Source: an uncultured Eubacteriales bacterium (GTDB taxonomy: Bacteria > Bacillota > Clostridia > Oscillospirales > CAG-272). From it: a stretch of DNA of 9,923 bases. The notes beneath the pieces were generated by a model. That model worked only from the letters and a program-made list of their open reading frames with translations, did not search any database and had not been told where the DNA came from. Position 1 is the first letter of the stretch. Each line of letters begins with the position of its first letter. The DNA lies in contig CAKSOR010000065.1 of NCBI GenBank assembly GCA_934477985.1, forward strand, positions 1-9,923. The letters are read 5' to 3'. Shown piece after piece: positions 1 through 5,209 of the stretch. A program made the translations under genes and the position numbers.

Positions 1-32
1 CGCGGGGCACTTACTGATGTCGGCGGCGCGGT

Positions 33-869
33 TTATTCCCCCTCAAACACCCGCACGTAATCGACGACGAACGTGTCGCCCGCCTTTGCCGCCGCCTTTG
101 CGTTGTCGGTCGGCATGTGTTCCGCCTGACGGTAGCCGTCTACTTCTGTCGAGATCAGGATGAACTCGGGAATCTGTGAGACTTCGCACTCGATGTGACC
201 GTCCTCGGCGCCGTCAATGTAGAAGGTGTAGCCCTTCTCGTCCCAGTCGACCGCGAAGGTATGATACTCGTCGAGGTCGAGACCCTCTGCGCCCTTTCCG
301 ACGGCTTTAGAAACACGATCCTCGCCGTATCCGGCGTAATGCAGGCAGTGATTGATCACCTTGCCCGGCTTGAACGACTCCATTATGTCGATCTCAGTGC
401 CCGACGTCTCGGGATGCAGCGTCGAGCCGATCACCGGCGACTGTATCCAGAACGCCGACCACCAGCCGAGGTGTTTTTGGAGCTTGCAGCGGCACTCGAA
501 ATAGCCGAATTTCTTGGTGTAGAGGCTCTCATGGAGCTTTCCTATTGTCCAGCTCAGGCCTGAGCCGAAGGTCGCGCAGTTGGCGTCCTTCGGGGTCGGG
601 TTGTCCATGAAGTTGTAGCCGGTCTGGAGCTGCGAGGAACAGATTTCACCGTCCTTTTCGTAGATTCTGAACACAGCGTTCGAGTTTCCGTCGAGCGTGA
701 CACCCTCGTCGGTCCAGGTGCGGTGGCGGTTGCCCATCATGTTGAGGCGGTAGTCCCACTTCGTGCGGTCGAGCTCGGTTCCGTCGAACTCATCGTTCCA
801 GACGAGCTTCCAGTTTTTGCCATCCGGCAGATAGCTCGGGACGTGTCCGGCGACTTCGTATTTTTTCAT
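33..869 (-). CDS. Glycoside hydrolase family 16 (beta-glucanase/laminarinase-like), no signal peptide
   Basis: Predicted endo-acting beta-glycanase of 278 aa. The start chosen is the ATG at 869, because an AAGGAG ribosome binding site (882-877) lies 7 nt upstream; an earlier in-frame ATG at 905 would add 12 residues but lacks a good site. The N-terminal part carries the GH16-typical WKLVWNDEFDG segment (about residues 20-30). The catalytic motif GTEIDIMES has the ExDxxE arrangement (E159 nucleophile, D161, E164 acid/base), the beta-bulge form seen in laminarinase- and agarase-like members rather than lichenases (ExDxE). GWWSAFWIQ (about 135-143) matches the aromatic substrate-cleft strand, and the protein ends in a VDYVRVF beta strand typical of the family. 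It is about one catalytic domain long, with no carbohydrate-binding module. There is no hydrophobic leader from either start, so it is predicted to stay in the cytoplasm. The exact substrate (beta-1,3-glucan, galactan or other) cannot be read from the sequence. Confidence 0.93.
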   Translation of the reverse strand: MKKYEVAGHVPSYLPDGKNWKLVWNDEFDGTELDRTKWDYRLNMMGNRHRTWTDEGVTLDGNSNAVFRIYEKDGEICSSQLQTGYNFMDNPTPKDANCATFGSGLSWTIGKLHESLYTKKFGYFECRCKLQKHLGWWSAFWIQSPVIGSTLHPETSGTEIDIMESFKPGKVINHCLHYAGYGEDRVSKAVGKGAEGLDLDEYHTFAVDWDEKGYTFYIDGAEDGHIECEVSQIPEFILISTEVDGYRQAEHMPTDNAKAAAKAGDTFVVDYVRVFEGE

Positions 870-889
870 AGCGATTCTCCTTTTTATTA

Positions 890-918
890 TTGACATTTCA
901 GCCAAAAGATGATATAAT
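890..918 (+). promoter_or_regulatory. Sigma-A promoter of the AraC-family regulator gene
   Basis: TTGACA (890-895), a 17-bp spacer and TATAAT (913-918) form a perfect consensus. The expected start is near 925, with a leader of about 60 nt. The -35 box sits only 8 bp upstream of the ribosome binding site of the divergent GH16 gene. Confidence 0.85.
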
Positions 919-927
919 GATTATATC
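911..927. repeat. 17-bp palindrome holding both -10 boxes
   Basis: GATATAAT and ATTATATC form a perfect inverted repeat around a single central G at 919. Each arm contains the -10 hexamer of one of the two opposing promoters. It may simply reflect the symmetric promoters, or it may also be a binding site for a dimeric regulator. Confidence 0.8.
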
Positions 928-948
928 ACGTTTCAGAGCTTTTTTCAA
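920..948 (-). promoter_or_regulatory. Sigma-A promoter of the GH16 gene
   Basis: On the minus strand, TTGAAA (948-943) and TATAAT (925-920) are separated by exactly 17 bp. Transcription would start near 913, giving a leader of about 44 nt before the GH16 start codon. The element interleaves with the opposing promoter of the AraC-type gene, so the two compete for polymerase. Confidence 0.78.
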
Positions 949-986
949 TATATAAACAAGACTTCTTTTATCAAAAGGTATACATT

Positions 987-1793
987 ATGGAAAACACGTT
1001 CACTTTCCCGGCTGTTATCGGCGCGGGCTTCTACGATACGTCCGATCTCTGGCGGGTAAAGATGACCGCTCCGCGCACGACGACCTATTATGAGCTTGAG
1101 CTTCCGTCGGAAGAGGGCGGGATACTGCACATAGACGGCGTCGATCAGCCGGTCAGCGCTGATTTCGCGGTTGTTGTGAAGCCCGGCTCTGAGCGGCGCT
1201 GCACACTTCCGTACAGATGTATGTATGTTCACATCGCGGCGTCCGACTGCGCTGTCTGCCGCGCGCTCGACTCCCTGCCAACCTTTGTGAGACCGAAAGA
1301 CCCGGAGCCGCTGCGCCGTATTTTTTCCGATCTGCTCGACGAAGCCGCGAAAGATCCAGAACCGCACGGCGTCGCGCGGAGTCCGGAGGGAAGCGGACTG
1401 ATGGTCTACGCGAAGTTATTTGAGCTTATCGCGGAGCTTGAGCGGCTGACATCAAAGAAGCCGGTCTCAAAGAAGATCGACCGTTCGATCTCAAGGGCGC
1501 TCGGGATGATCGATGAGCGTCCGGGCTACATGTACACGCTCCAGGAGTTCGCGGATGAGCTGCACCTCAACCCGATGTATTTCGGGCGGCTTTTCCAGAG
1601 TGTCGTCGGCAAATCGCCTTTCCGCTACATGATGGACAAAAAGATCACCCGGGCGAAGACTCTGCTGCTGACGACCGACAAGACCTGCGGCGAGATCGGG
1701 GCGGAGTTGGGATTTTCGACCCAGACGCATTTTCTGATCGCCTTTCGCAAGGCGACCGGCATGACGCCGCGCGAATTCAGGCAAAGATGGTAA
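987..1793 (+). CDS. AraC-family transcriptional regulator
   Basis: DNA-binding regulator of 268 aa. The C-terminal part (about 167-268) is a typical AraC/XylS domain with two helix-turn-helix units: TLQEFADELHLNPMYFGRLF (about 184-203) and CGEIGAELGFSTQTHFLIAF (about 234-253), followed by the family signature RKATGMTPREFR at the end. The N-terminal 140 residues are beta-rich, consistent with a small cupin-like ligand-binding domain (a GILHIDG turn near 45-51), but this assignment is weak. The start is supported by AAAAGG (973-978) 8 nt upstream. The gene is divergent from the GH16 gene and probably activates or tunes it in response to a sugar signal; that target is inferred from position and family habit only. 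It converges on rplL, and the hairpin at 1846-1878 may terminate both. Confidence 0.92.
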   Translation: MENTFTFPAVIGAGFYDTSDLWRVKMTAPRTTTYYELELPSEEGGILHIDGVDQPVSADFAVVVKPGSERRCTLPYRCMYVHIAASDCAVCRALDSLPTFVRPKDPEPLRRIFSDLLDEAAKDPEPHGVARSPEGSGLMVYAKLFELIAELERLTSKKPVSKKIDRSISRALGMIDERPGYMYTLQEFADELHLNPMYFGRLFQSVVGKSPFRYMMDKKITRAKTLLLTTDKTCGEIGAELGFSTQTHFLIAFRKATGMTPREFRQRW

Positions 1794-1839
1794 AACAATC
1801 GTTCGGGCGGCTGCGAAACACGCATTCCCTCGCGGACAC

Positions 1840-1878
1840 AAAAAAACACGGTCGTCAGAACATGTCTGACGATCGTGT
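1840..1878 (-). terminator. Intrinsic terminator of rplJ-rplL, possibly bidirectional
   Basis: A 14-bp stem with one mismatch (1846-1859 with 1865-1878, loop 1860-1864) is followed on the minus strand by a run of seven U (1846-1840). It lies 20 bp past the rplL stop. In the plus direction the T-rich tail is weaker, but the hairpin could also end the convergent araC-type transcript. The strand assignment follows the U tract. Confidence 0.88.
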
Positions 1879-1898
1879 GATTTGCTGTTAAGCCGAAA

Positions 1899-2273
1899 TT
1901 ACTTGAGTTCGACAGTTGCGCCAGCCTCAGTGAGCTTGGTCTTGATAGCCTCAGCGTCTTCCTTGGAAGCGCCTTCCTTGATGGTCTTGGGAGCGCTCTC
2001 AACGAGATCCTTAGCGTCCTTAAGTCCGAGACCGGTGAGCTCACGGACAACCTTGATGACAGCGAGCTTGTTAGCGCCAGCGCCGGTGAGGACGACGTCA
2101 AATTCGGTCTTCTCCTCAGCTGCTGCGGCAGCGGGAGCTGCTGCGCCTGCGACTGCTACGGGAGCGGCGGATACGCCGAACTCCTCTTCGAGTGCCTTTA
2201 CGAGATCTGCGAGTTCGAGAATAGTGAGTTCCTTGATTTCGTCAAGGATTTTAGTGGTCTTTTCGTTAGCCAT
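1899..2273 (-). CDS. rplL: 50S ribosomal protein L7/L12
   Basis: Stalk protein of the large ribosomal subunit, 124 aa, present as dimers on L10 and recruiting the translational GTPases (IF2, EF-Tu, EF-G, RF3). The N-terminal dimerisation part (about 1-35, ending in LADLVKALEEEFGVSA) is followed by the alanine/proline-rich flexible hinge (about 36-52). The globular C-terminal domain contains EKTEFDVVL and the conserved factor-binding stretch KLAVIKVVRELTGLGLKDAK, and the protein ends in EAGATVELK. Length and every landmark are normal. The ribosome binding site AGGAGG (2288-2283) is 9 nt before the ATG. It is the second gene of the unit, 41 nt after rplJ, and is followed by a strong terminator instead of rpoB. 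Confidence 0.98.
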   Translation of the reverse strand: MANEKTTKILDEIKELTILELADLVKALEEEFGVSAAPVAVAGAAAPAAAAAEEKTEFDVVLTGAGANKLAVIKVVRELTGLGLKDAKDLVESAPKTIKEGASKEDAEAIKTKLTEAGATVELK

Positions 2274-2314
2274 TTTGAATAACCTCCTGAATTATAAATA
2301 AATTTCGCGGCGAA

Positions 2315-2836
2315 TTACGCCTCTGCGGGAGCTTCCGCTCCGCCGTTTTCCTTGTCGATCTTCGCCTGAAGAACATAGCAAAGACCATAAAGAGACTTCT
2401 GAAGAGAACCGAGCATCTTTCCGACGAGCATGGGCTTCGGCGGGATAGCTGCTAACTCTTCAACACCCTTCTTGTCAAGAACCTCTCCGTCAACGAAGCC
2501 GGCCTTGAGCTCGAATGATTCGATCTTGTCCGCGTACTCCTTGAGGATCTTCGCGGGAGCGACCGGGTCTTCGGTGCTGACTGCGATAGCGGTCATGCCC
2601 TCGAGGACCTTCTTGAGATCGCCGTAACCAGCTGCTTCGCAAGCTCTGCCGGTCATGGTGTTCTTAACGACCGCGTACTCGACGCCTGCCTTGCGAAGGG
2701 CTGCGCGGAGAGCGGTGTCATCAGCAACGGTAATGCCCTCGTACTTAACGATAACACCCGACTGAGCCGCCTTGATCTTATCGGTAAGCTCGGCGACAGC
2801 CTGCTGCTTCTGAGTTAAAATCTTCTCACTTGGCAT
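2315..2836 (-). CDS. rplJ: 50S ribosomal protein L10
   Basis: Protein of 173 aa that anchors the L7/L12 dimers to 23S rRNA and, in complex with L12, binds its own mRNA leader. The start at 2836 (MPSEKILTQKQ) is set by a GGAGG site (2849-2845) 8 nt upstream; an in-frame ATG at 2908 lies inside the leader hairpins and is rejected. The N-terminal RNA-binding domain shows the usual LTDKIKAAQSGVIVKYEGITV and VVKNTMTGRA segments. The C-terminal part has the family motif AAIPPKPMLVGKMLGSLQ, followed by the helix that carries L12. The acidic/alanine tail GGAEAPAEA is common in Bacillota. The gene is preceded by an L10 leader and its own consensus promoter, so it is the first gene of its transcript. 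Confidence 0.98.
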   Translation of the reverse strand: MPSEKILTQKQQAVAELTDKIKAAQSGVIVKYEGITVADDTALRAALRKAGVEYAVVKNTMTGRACEAAGYGDLKKVLEGMTAIAVSTEDPVAPAKILKEYADKIESFELKAGFVDGEVLDKKGVEELAAIPPKPMLVGKMLGSLQKSLYGLCYVLQAKIDKENGGAEAPAEA

Positions 2837-2850
2837 TGTTTTCACCTCCG

Positions 2851-2881
2851 GAAAATAAAAATCCTTCGTCCTGTCCGAAGA
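2851..2881 (-). terminator. Attenuator-type terminator at the end of the L10 leader
   Basis: On the minus strand TCTTCG (2881-2876) pairs with CGAAGG (2868-2863; one G-U pair) around the loop GACAGGA, followed directly by ATTTTTATTTT. It lies immediately before the rplJ ribosome binding site, where premature termination would switch off the operon. The stem is short, so the terminator is probably only partly efficient, as expected for an attenuator. Confidence 0.6.
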
Positions 2882-2914
2882 CTGGAAGAAGAATCGGAAA
2901 ATGATCATATACGC

Positions 2915-2932
2915 CGCGGAAAAAAATCCGCG
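2915..2932 (-). repeat. Leader hairpin of rplJ
   Basis: CGCGGA and TCCGCG form a perfect 6-bp stem around a six-base loop (U in the RNA). It lies between the L10-binding element and the attenuator, in a leader stretch without a gene. Its role is unknown; it may space or compete with the other two structures. Confidence 0.6.
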
Positions 2933-2957
2933 AAACGGTAATTTTCATAATTGATTC

Positions 2958-3013
2958 ATCCTCGACAGGGAAAACATTACCGGGGCGCTCGCGCCTTAAC
3001 CTGTGGTCTCAGG
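2958..3013 (-). promoter_or_regulatory. L10 leader: L10(L12)4-binding RNA element
   Basis: Read on the minus strand, the leader contains CCTGAGACCACAGG (3013-3000), a small GC hairpin (2995-2984) and CCCTGTCGAGGAT (2970-2958). ACAGG can pair with CCTGT, and the flanking TCCT with AGGA, leaving internal unpaired bases between. This is the hallmark layout of the ribosomal L10 leader of Bacillota, where binding of L10-L12 represses rplJ-rplL. The match is by recalled pattern, not by a covariance search. Confidence 0.8.
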
Positions 3014-3027
3014 ACTCAACGTATGAT

Positions 3028-3056
3028 ATTATACCACAACATTCCGGATTTGTCAA
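3028..3056 (-). promoter_or_regulatory. Sigma-A promoter of rplJ-rplL
   Basis: On the minus strand, TTGACA (3056-3051), 17 bp and TATAAT (3033-3028) match the consensus exactly. The start is expected near 3021, giving a leader of about 185 nt that carries the L10-binding element and attenuator. Exact consensus elements fit a highly expressed ribosomal transcript. Confidence 0.9.
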
Positions 3057-3105
3057 GGGGTTTTGCGAAAAAAAATAATTTTTTCCCGAAAAAGCGAAAA
3101 AACTC
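3057..3105. promoter_or_regulatory. AT-rich stretch between two divergent promoters (candidate UP elements)
   Basis: This 49-bp stretch separates the -35 boxes of rplJ (minus) and of the LacI-type gene (plus). It is full of A and T runs (for example 3068-3083) in an otherwise GC-rich window, which is what UP elements contacting the polymerase alpha subunits look like. No coding potential is seen here; 2837-3169 as a whole is regulatory. Confidence 0.45.
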
Positions 3106-3134
3106 TTGACAACGCGTGCCTGAGGTAGTATAAT
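3106..3134 (+). promoter_or_regulatory. Sigma-A promoter of the LacI-family regulator gene
   Basis: TTGACA (3106-3111), 17 bp and TATAAT (3129-3134) match the consensus exactly. The start is expected near 3141, inside the operator at 3139-3154, so a bound repressor would block initiation directly. Confidence 0.9.
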
Positions 3135-3138
3135 AATC

Positions 3139-3154
3139 GGGAAAACGCTTTCAT
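3139..3154. promoter_or_regulatory. LacI-type operator O1 over the transcription start
   Basis: GGGAAAACGCTTTCAT is an imperfect palindrome with the central CpG (3146-3147) typical of LacI/GalR operators; the inner core GAAAACGCTTTC is the most symmetric part. It begins 5 bp after the -10 box. The same ATCGGGAAAACG string followed by TTTC recurs upstream of the transporter gene, which supports a specific protein target. A catabolite-control (CcpA) site is an alternative reading. Confidence 0.72.
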
Positions 3155-3169
3155 TGAAAGGGATCACAC

Positions 3170-4171
3170 ATGGAAAAGATAACGATTTCGGACGTCGCAC
3201 GCGAGGCGGGCGTGGCGATCTCGACCGCGTCGAAGGCGCTCAACGGGCGCGGTGCGATCGGCGCGGACACGATAAAGCGCGTCGAGTCAGCCGCGAAAAG
3301 GCTCGGATACAAGCCCAACCGCGCCGCTCAGCTCCTCGCCGGGAAGAACAAGAACATCGGAATAGTGATGCCGCTAAACCCGCCCGAGGTACTCCTGCCG
3401 CTGCGCGACGGGCTGACCGAGACGCTCGACGAATACGCGGCGTTCGGCTTCAGATACACGCTCTCGTCGTACAGGCTCGGCGACCGGGCGGATTTCATCG
3501 AGAAATTCAACTCGCTCCGGCGCGACGTCAACGGAATGATTTTCATCCCGACCTACGGCTTTGACTCCTGCCGGGCGGAGATCACCTCGCCGGGTCTCTG
3601 CAAGGTCGCGTTGCAGCTGGCGGTCGACCCGGGTTTCTGTCCGAGCGTCACGGTCGAGGAGAAGATGGTCGGTCGGATGGCGGCGGAATTTCTGGCGTTC
3701 ACCGGCGTGAAGCGCGCGGCGATCATTGTCGGCAACCGGACGGCGAGCATTCACTCGATGAATATCGAGGGATTTTCGGCCGAGGCGGCTCACCGCGGTG
3801 TCGCCGTCTCGGGAATCCACGACAGCTTCGACGACATGCGCACCGCTTATGAGGTCACCTCAAAAATCGTGGAGAGCGGCTGCCCGGACGGCATTTTCGT
3901 ATCGTCCTACGTCTCGCCCGCGGTCTGCGCATGCCTATCGGATAAAGGGCTTGCCGGGCGCGTCAGGGTCATCGGTGTCGATATCTTCGACCGCTCGGCT
4001 GAGTGTCTGAAAAATGGCTCGCTCTCGGCGGTCATCTATCAGAATCAGCGCGAGCAGTCGCGGGTCAGCGTCTTGCAGCTCCTCGCTCTGATGCGCGACG
4101 AGCGGGTCGGCAGCGTGCACATAAAGCCGGAGCTCGTCATGCAGAGCAATCTGCCTTACTATTATAATTAA
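3170..4171 (+). CDS. LacI-family transcriptional regulator
   Basis: Repressor of 333 aa, the normal length for the family. The N-terminal helix-turn-helix is ISDVAREAGVAISTASKALN (about 6-25), followed by the LGYKPNRAAQLLAG hinge (about 45-58), whose leucine pair normally wedges the central CpG of the operator. From residue 62 (NIGIVMPL) to the end is a type I periplasmic-binding-protein-like sensor domain. Its late part shows VRVIGVDIFDRSAECL and the SAVIYQNQREQ stretch equivalent to the family's conserved glutamine region; sugars are the common effectors, but the ligand here is unknown. The start is supported by GAAAGGG (3156-3162) 7 nt upstream. It probably represses itself through O1 and the transporter 62 bp downstream through O2; no terminator separates the two genes. 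Confidence 0.94.
   Translation: MEKITISDVAREAGVAISTASKALNGRGAIGADTIKRVESAAKRLGYKPNRAAQLLAGKNKNIGIVMPLNPPEVLLPLRDGLTETLDEYAAFGFRYTLSSYRLGDRADFIEKFNSLRRDVNGMIFIPTYGFDSCRAEITSPGLCKVALQLAVDPGFCPSVTVEEKMVGRMAAEFLAFTGVKRAAIIVGNRTASIHSMNIEGFSAEAAHRGVAVSGIHDSFDDMRTAYEVTSKIVESGCPDGIFVSSYVSPAVCACLSDKGLAGRVRVIGVDIFDRSAECLKNGSLSAVIYQNQREQSRVSVLQLLALMRDERVGSVHIKPELVMQSNLPYYYN
4163..4168 (+). promoter_or_regulatory. Possible -10 box for the transporter gene
   Basis: A perfect TATAAT lies in the last codons of the LacI-type gene. The hexamer 17 bp upstream (TGCAGA) is a poor -35. If used, transcription would start near 4175, upstream of operator O2, so a bound repressor would act as a roadblock. Read-through from the regulator gene is an equally good explanation for expression. 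Confidence 0.3.
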
Positions 4172-4203
4172 CCTTTGCGGCGTCGGGCTCGGCGTCGCGT
4201 ATC

Positions 4204-4219
4204 GGGAAAACGATTTCCC
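4204..4219. promoter_or_regulatory. LacI-type operator O2 in front of the transporter gene
   Basis: GGGAAAACGATTTCCC is a palindrome with 7 of 8 positions matching between the arms and a central CpG (4211-4212). It repeats the core of O1 and lies directly before the AAAGGAG ribosome binding site (4220-4226) of the transporter. Centre-to-centre distance to O1 is 1065 bp, so looping or a roadblock are both possible. Confidence 0.72.
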
Positions 4220-4233
4220 AAAGGAGAATCAAA

Positions 4234-5136
4234 ATGAAATTCTACATAATGCTTCTGACCGCGGTCATTCTGATGGCGGTGCAGTTCGCCGAGAACAAAT
4301 TCTACCAGTCGAAGAACGGCTCGGGTATGCGCGAATCGCTGCTCTACACGGCGCTCGCGGGTCTGTTCTGCGCGCTGATACTTTTCTGCCTGAACGGTTT
4401 CGGACTCGAAATCACTGGCTTTTCGCTGCTCGCGGCGTTCGGGGTGGCTTCACTCTGCCTGACATATACTCTGCTCGGATTCAGAATATTTTCGCTCGGC
4501 GATTATTCGGTCTACATGATGTTCCTGATGCTCGGCGGGATGATTCTGCCGTTTGTCTGGGGGATGATCCTGCTCGGCGACGCCGCGGAGCTCAGTATGG
4601 TCTCGCTTATCTGCCGCTTTTCCGGAGTCGCTCTGCTGATTTTCTCGCTGGCGCTCCCGGCGGTCGGACCGAAGAAAAAGGGCGGCGGGCTGTTCTACGC
4701 GCTCTGCGTGATAGTTTTCGCAGCGAATGGCTTCGTCTCGGTTATCTCCAAGCTGCATCAGATCGAGACTGTCCGCCCGACCGTCGATTCGTGCGGCTTC
4801 GCGATTCTGACCAATCTGATAAGCGGGCTGCTGAGCGCCGCGGTTCTTGTCTGCGTCTGCCTGAAGACCGGGAAAAAGCCTGAACTGAAGGGCTTCGGAG
4901 TCGGAAAACTCCTGCCGCTCGCGGCTTCCTACGGCGCTTTGAACGGCATCGCGTACATCTTGCAGCTGCTCGCGGCGTCCGAACTTCCGGCGTCGGTGCA
5001 GTACCCGATGGTGACTGGCGGCACGGTCGTGCTGAGCGCGCTGGTAGGGCGGTTCGTCTTCAAGGAGAAAAGCAGCCGGATCGGGGTCATAAGCACGCTG
5101 ACAGCCTTCGCCGCGACATTTTTATTTCTTTTCTGA
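4234..5136 (+). CDS. DMT-superfamily (EamA-like) membrane transporter
   Basis: Integral membrane protein of 300 aa with about ten hydrophobic segments (roughly 2-18, 36-53, 61-80, 92-112, 121-141, 150-170, 185-210, 225-245, 254-272 and 280-300). That count, the length and the two-fold split around the basic loop PKKKGGG (about 145-151) fit the drug/metabolite transporter superfamily, whose members carry small metabolites such as sugars, amino acids or nucleosides. Residues AASELPASVQYPMVTGGTVVLSA, near the ninth segment, resemble the second EamA-repeat motif. The start has an AAAGGAG site 7 nt upstream. Control by a LacI-type protein suggests a carbohydrate or related substrate, but this is inference; nothing in the sequence names it. 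The gene ends just before a terminator hairpin. Confidence 0.85.
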   Translation: MKFYIMLLTAVILMAVQFAENKFYQSKNGSGMRESLLYTALAGLFCALILFCLNGFGLEITGFSLLAAFGVASLCLTYTLLGFRIFSLGDYSVYMMFLMLGGMILPFVWGMILLGDAAELSMVSLICRFSGVALLIFSLALPAVGPKKKGGGLFYALCVIVFAANGFVSVISKLHQIETVRPTVDSCGFAILTNLISGLLSAAVLVCVCLKTGKKPELKGFGVGKLLPLAASYGALNGIAYILQLLAASELPASVQYPMVTGGTVVLSALVGRFVFKEKSSRIGVISTLTAFAATFLFLF

Positions 5137-5141
5137 ATTTT

Positions 5142-5170
5142 CCACCGGGACTTGCAATCCCGGCGGTTTT
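5142..5170 (+). terminator. Intrinsic terminator after the transporter gene
   Basis: CCGGGA (5145-5150) pairs with TCCCGG (5158-5163), extended by CC/GG beyond one mismatch, with the loop CTTGCAA and a TTTTCTGTT tail. It lies 5 bp after the transporter stop. The loop contains the -35 box of the next promoter. Confidence 0.72.
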
Positions 5171-5180
5171 CTGTTATAAT
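5152..5180 (+). promoter_or_regulatory. Sigma-A promoter of the two-component operon
   Basis: TTGCAA (5152-5157), 17 bp and TATAAT (5175-5180) form a good promoter. The start is expected near 5187, a leader of about 23 nt. The ribosome binding site CAGGAG (5197-5202) is 7 nt before the ATG at 5210. The -35 box is the loop of the preceding terminator. Confidence 0.8.
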
Positions 5181-5209
5181 AGTAGTAACAAACAATCAGG
5201 AGCGATAAA

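Noticed and set aside
1882..2301. Plus-strand open frame opposite rplL
   Set aside because: Ser/Ala/Thr-rich mirror of the L12 hinge and codons; L12 itself is certain on the other strand.
2837..2908. N-terminal extension of rplJ from the ATG at 2908
   Set aside because: It would translate through the leader attenuator; L10 proteins begin near MPSEKI, where a strong ribosome binding site is present.
2915..2932. CGCGGA/TCCGCG hairpin as a terminator
   Set aside because: The U run is in the loop, not after the stem, so it does not have terminator form.
2968..2975. GGGAAAAC in the L10 leader as a third LacI operator
   Set aside because: Only a half-site; the central CpG and the second arm are missing, and the bases belong to the leader RNA element.
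3009..3200. Small minus-strand open frame (63 codons) across the rplJ/lacI promoters
   Set aside because: It crosses two consensus promoters and an operator, and has no ribosome binding site or recognisable protein features.
4178..4197. Two direct CGGCGTCG copies between the LacI gene and operator O2
   Set aside because: Short GC-rich direct repeats in a GC-rich genome; no inverted pairing, no terminator form and no known site match.
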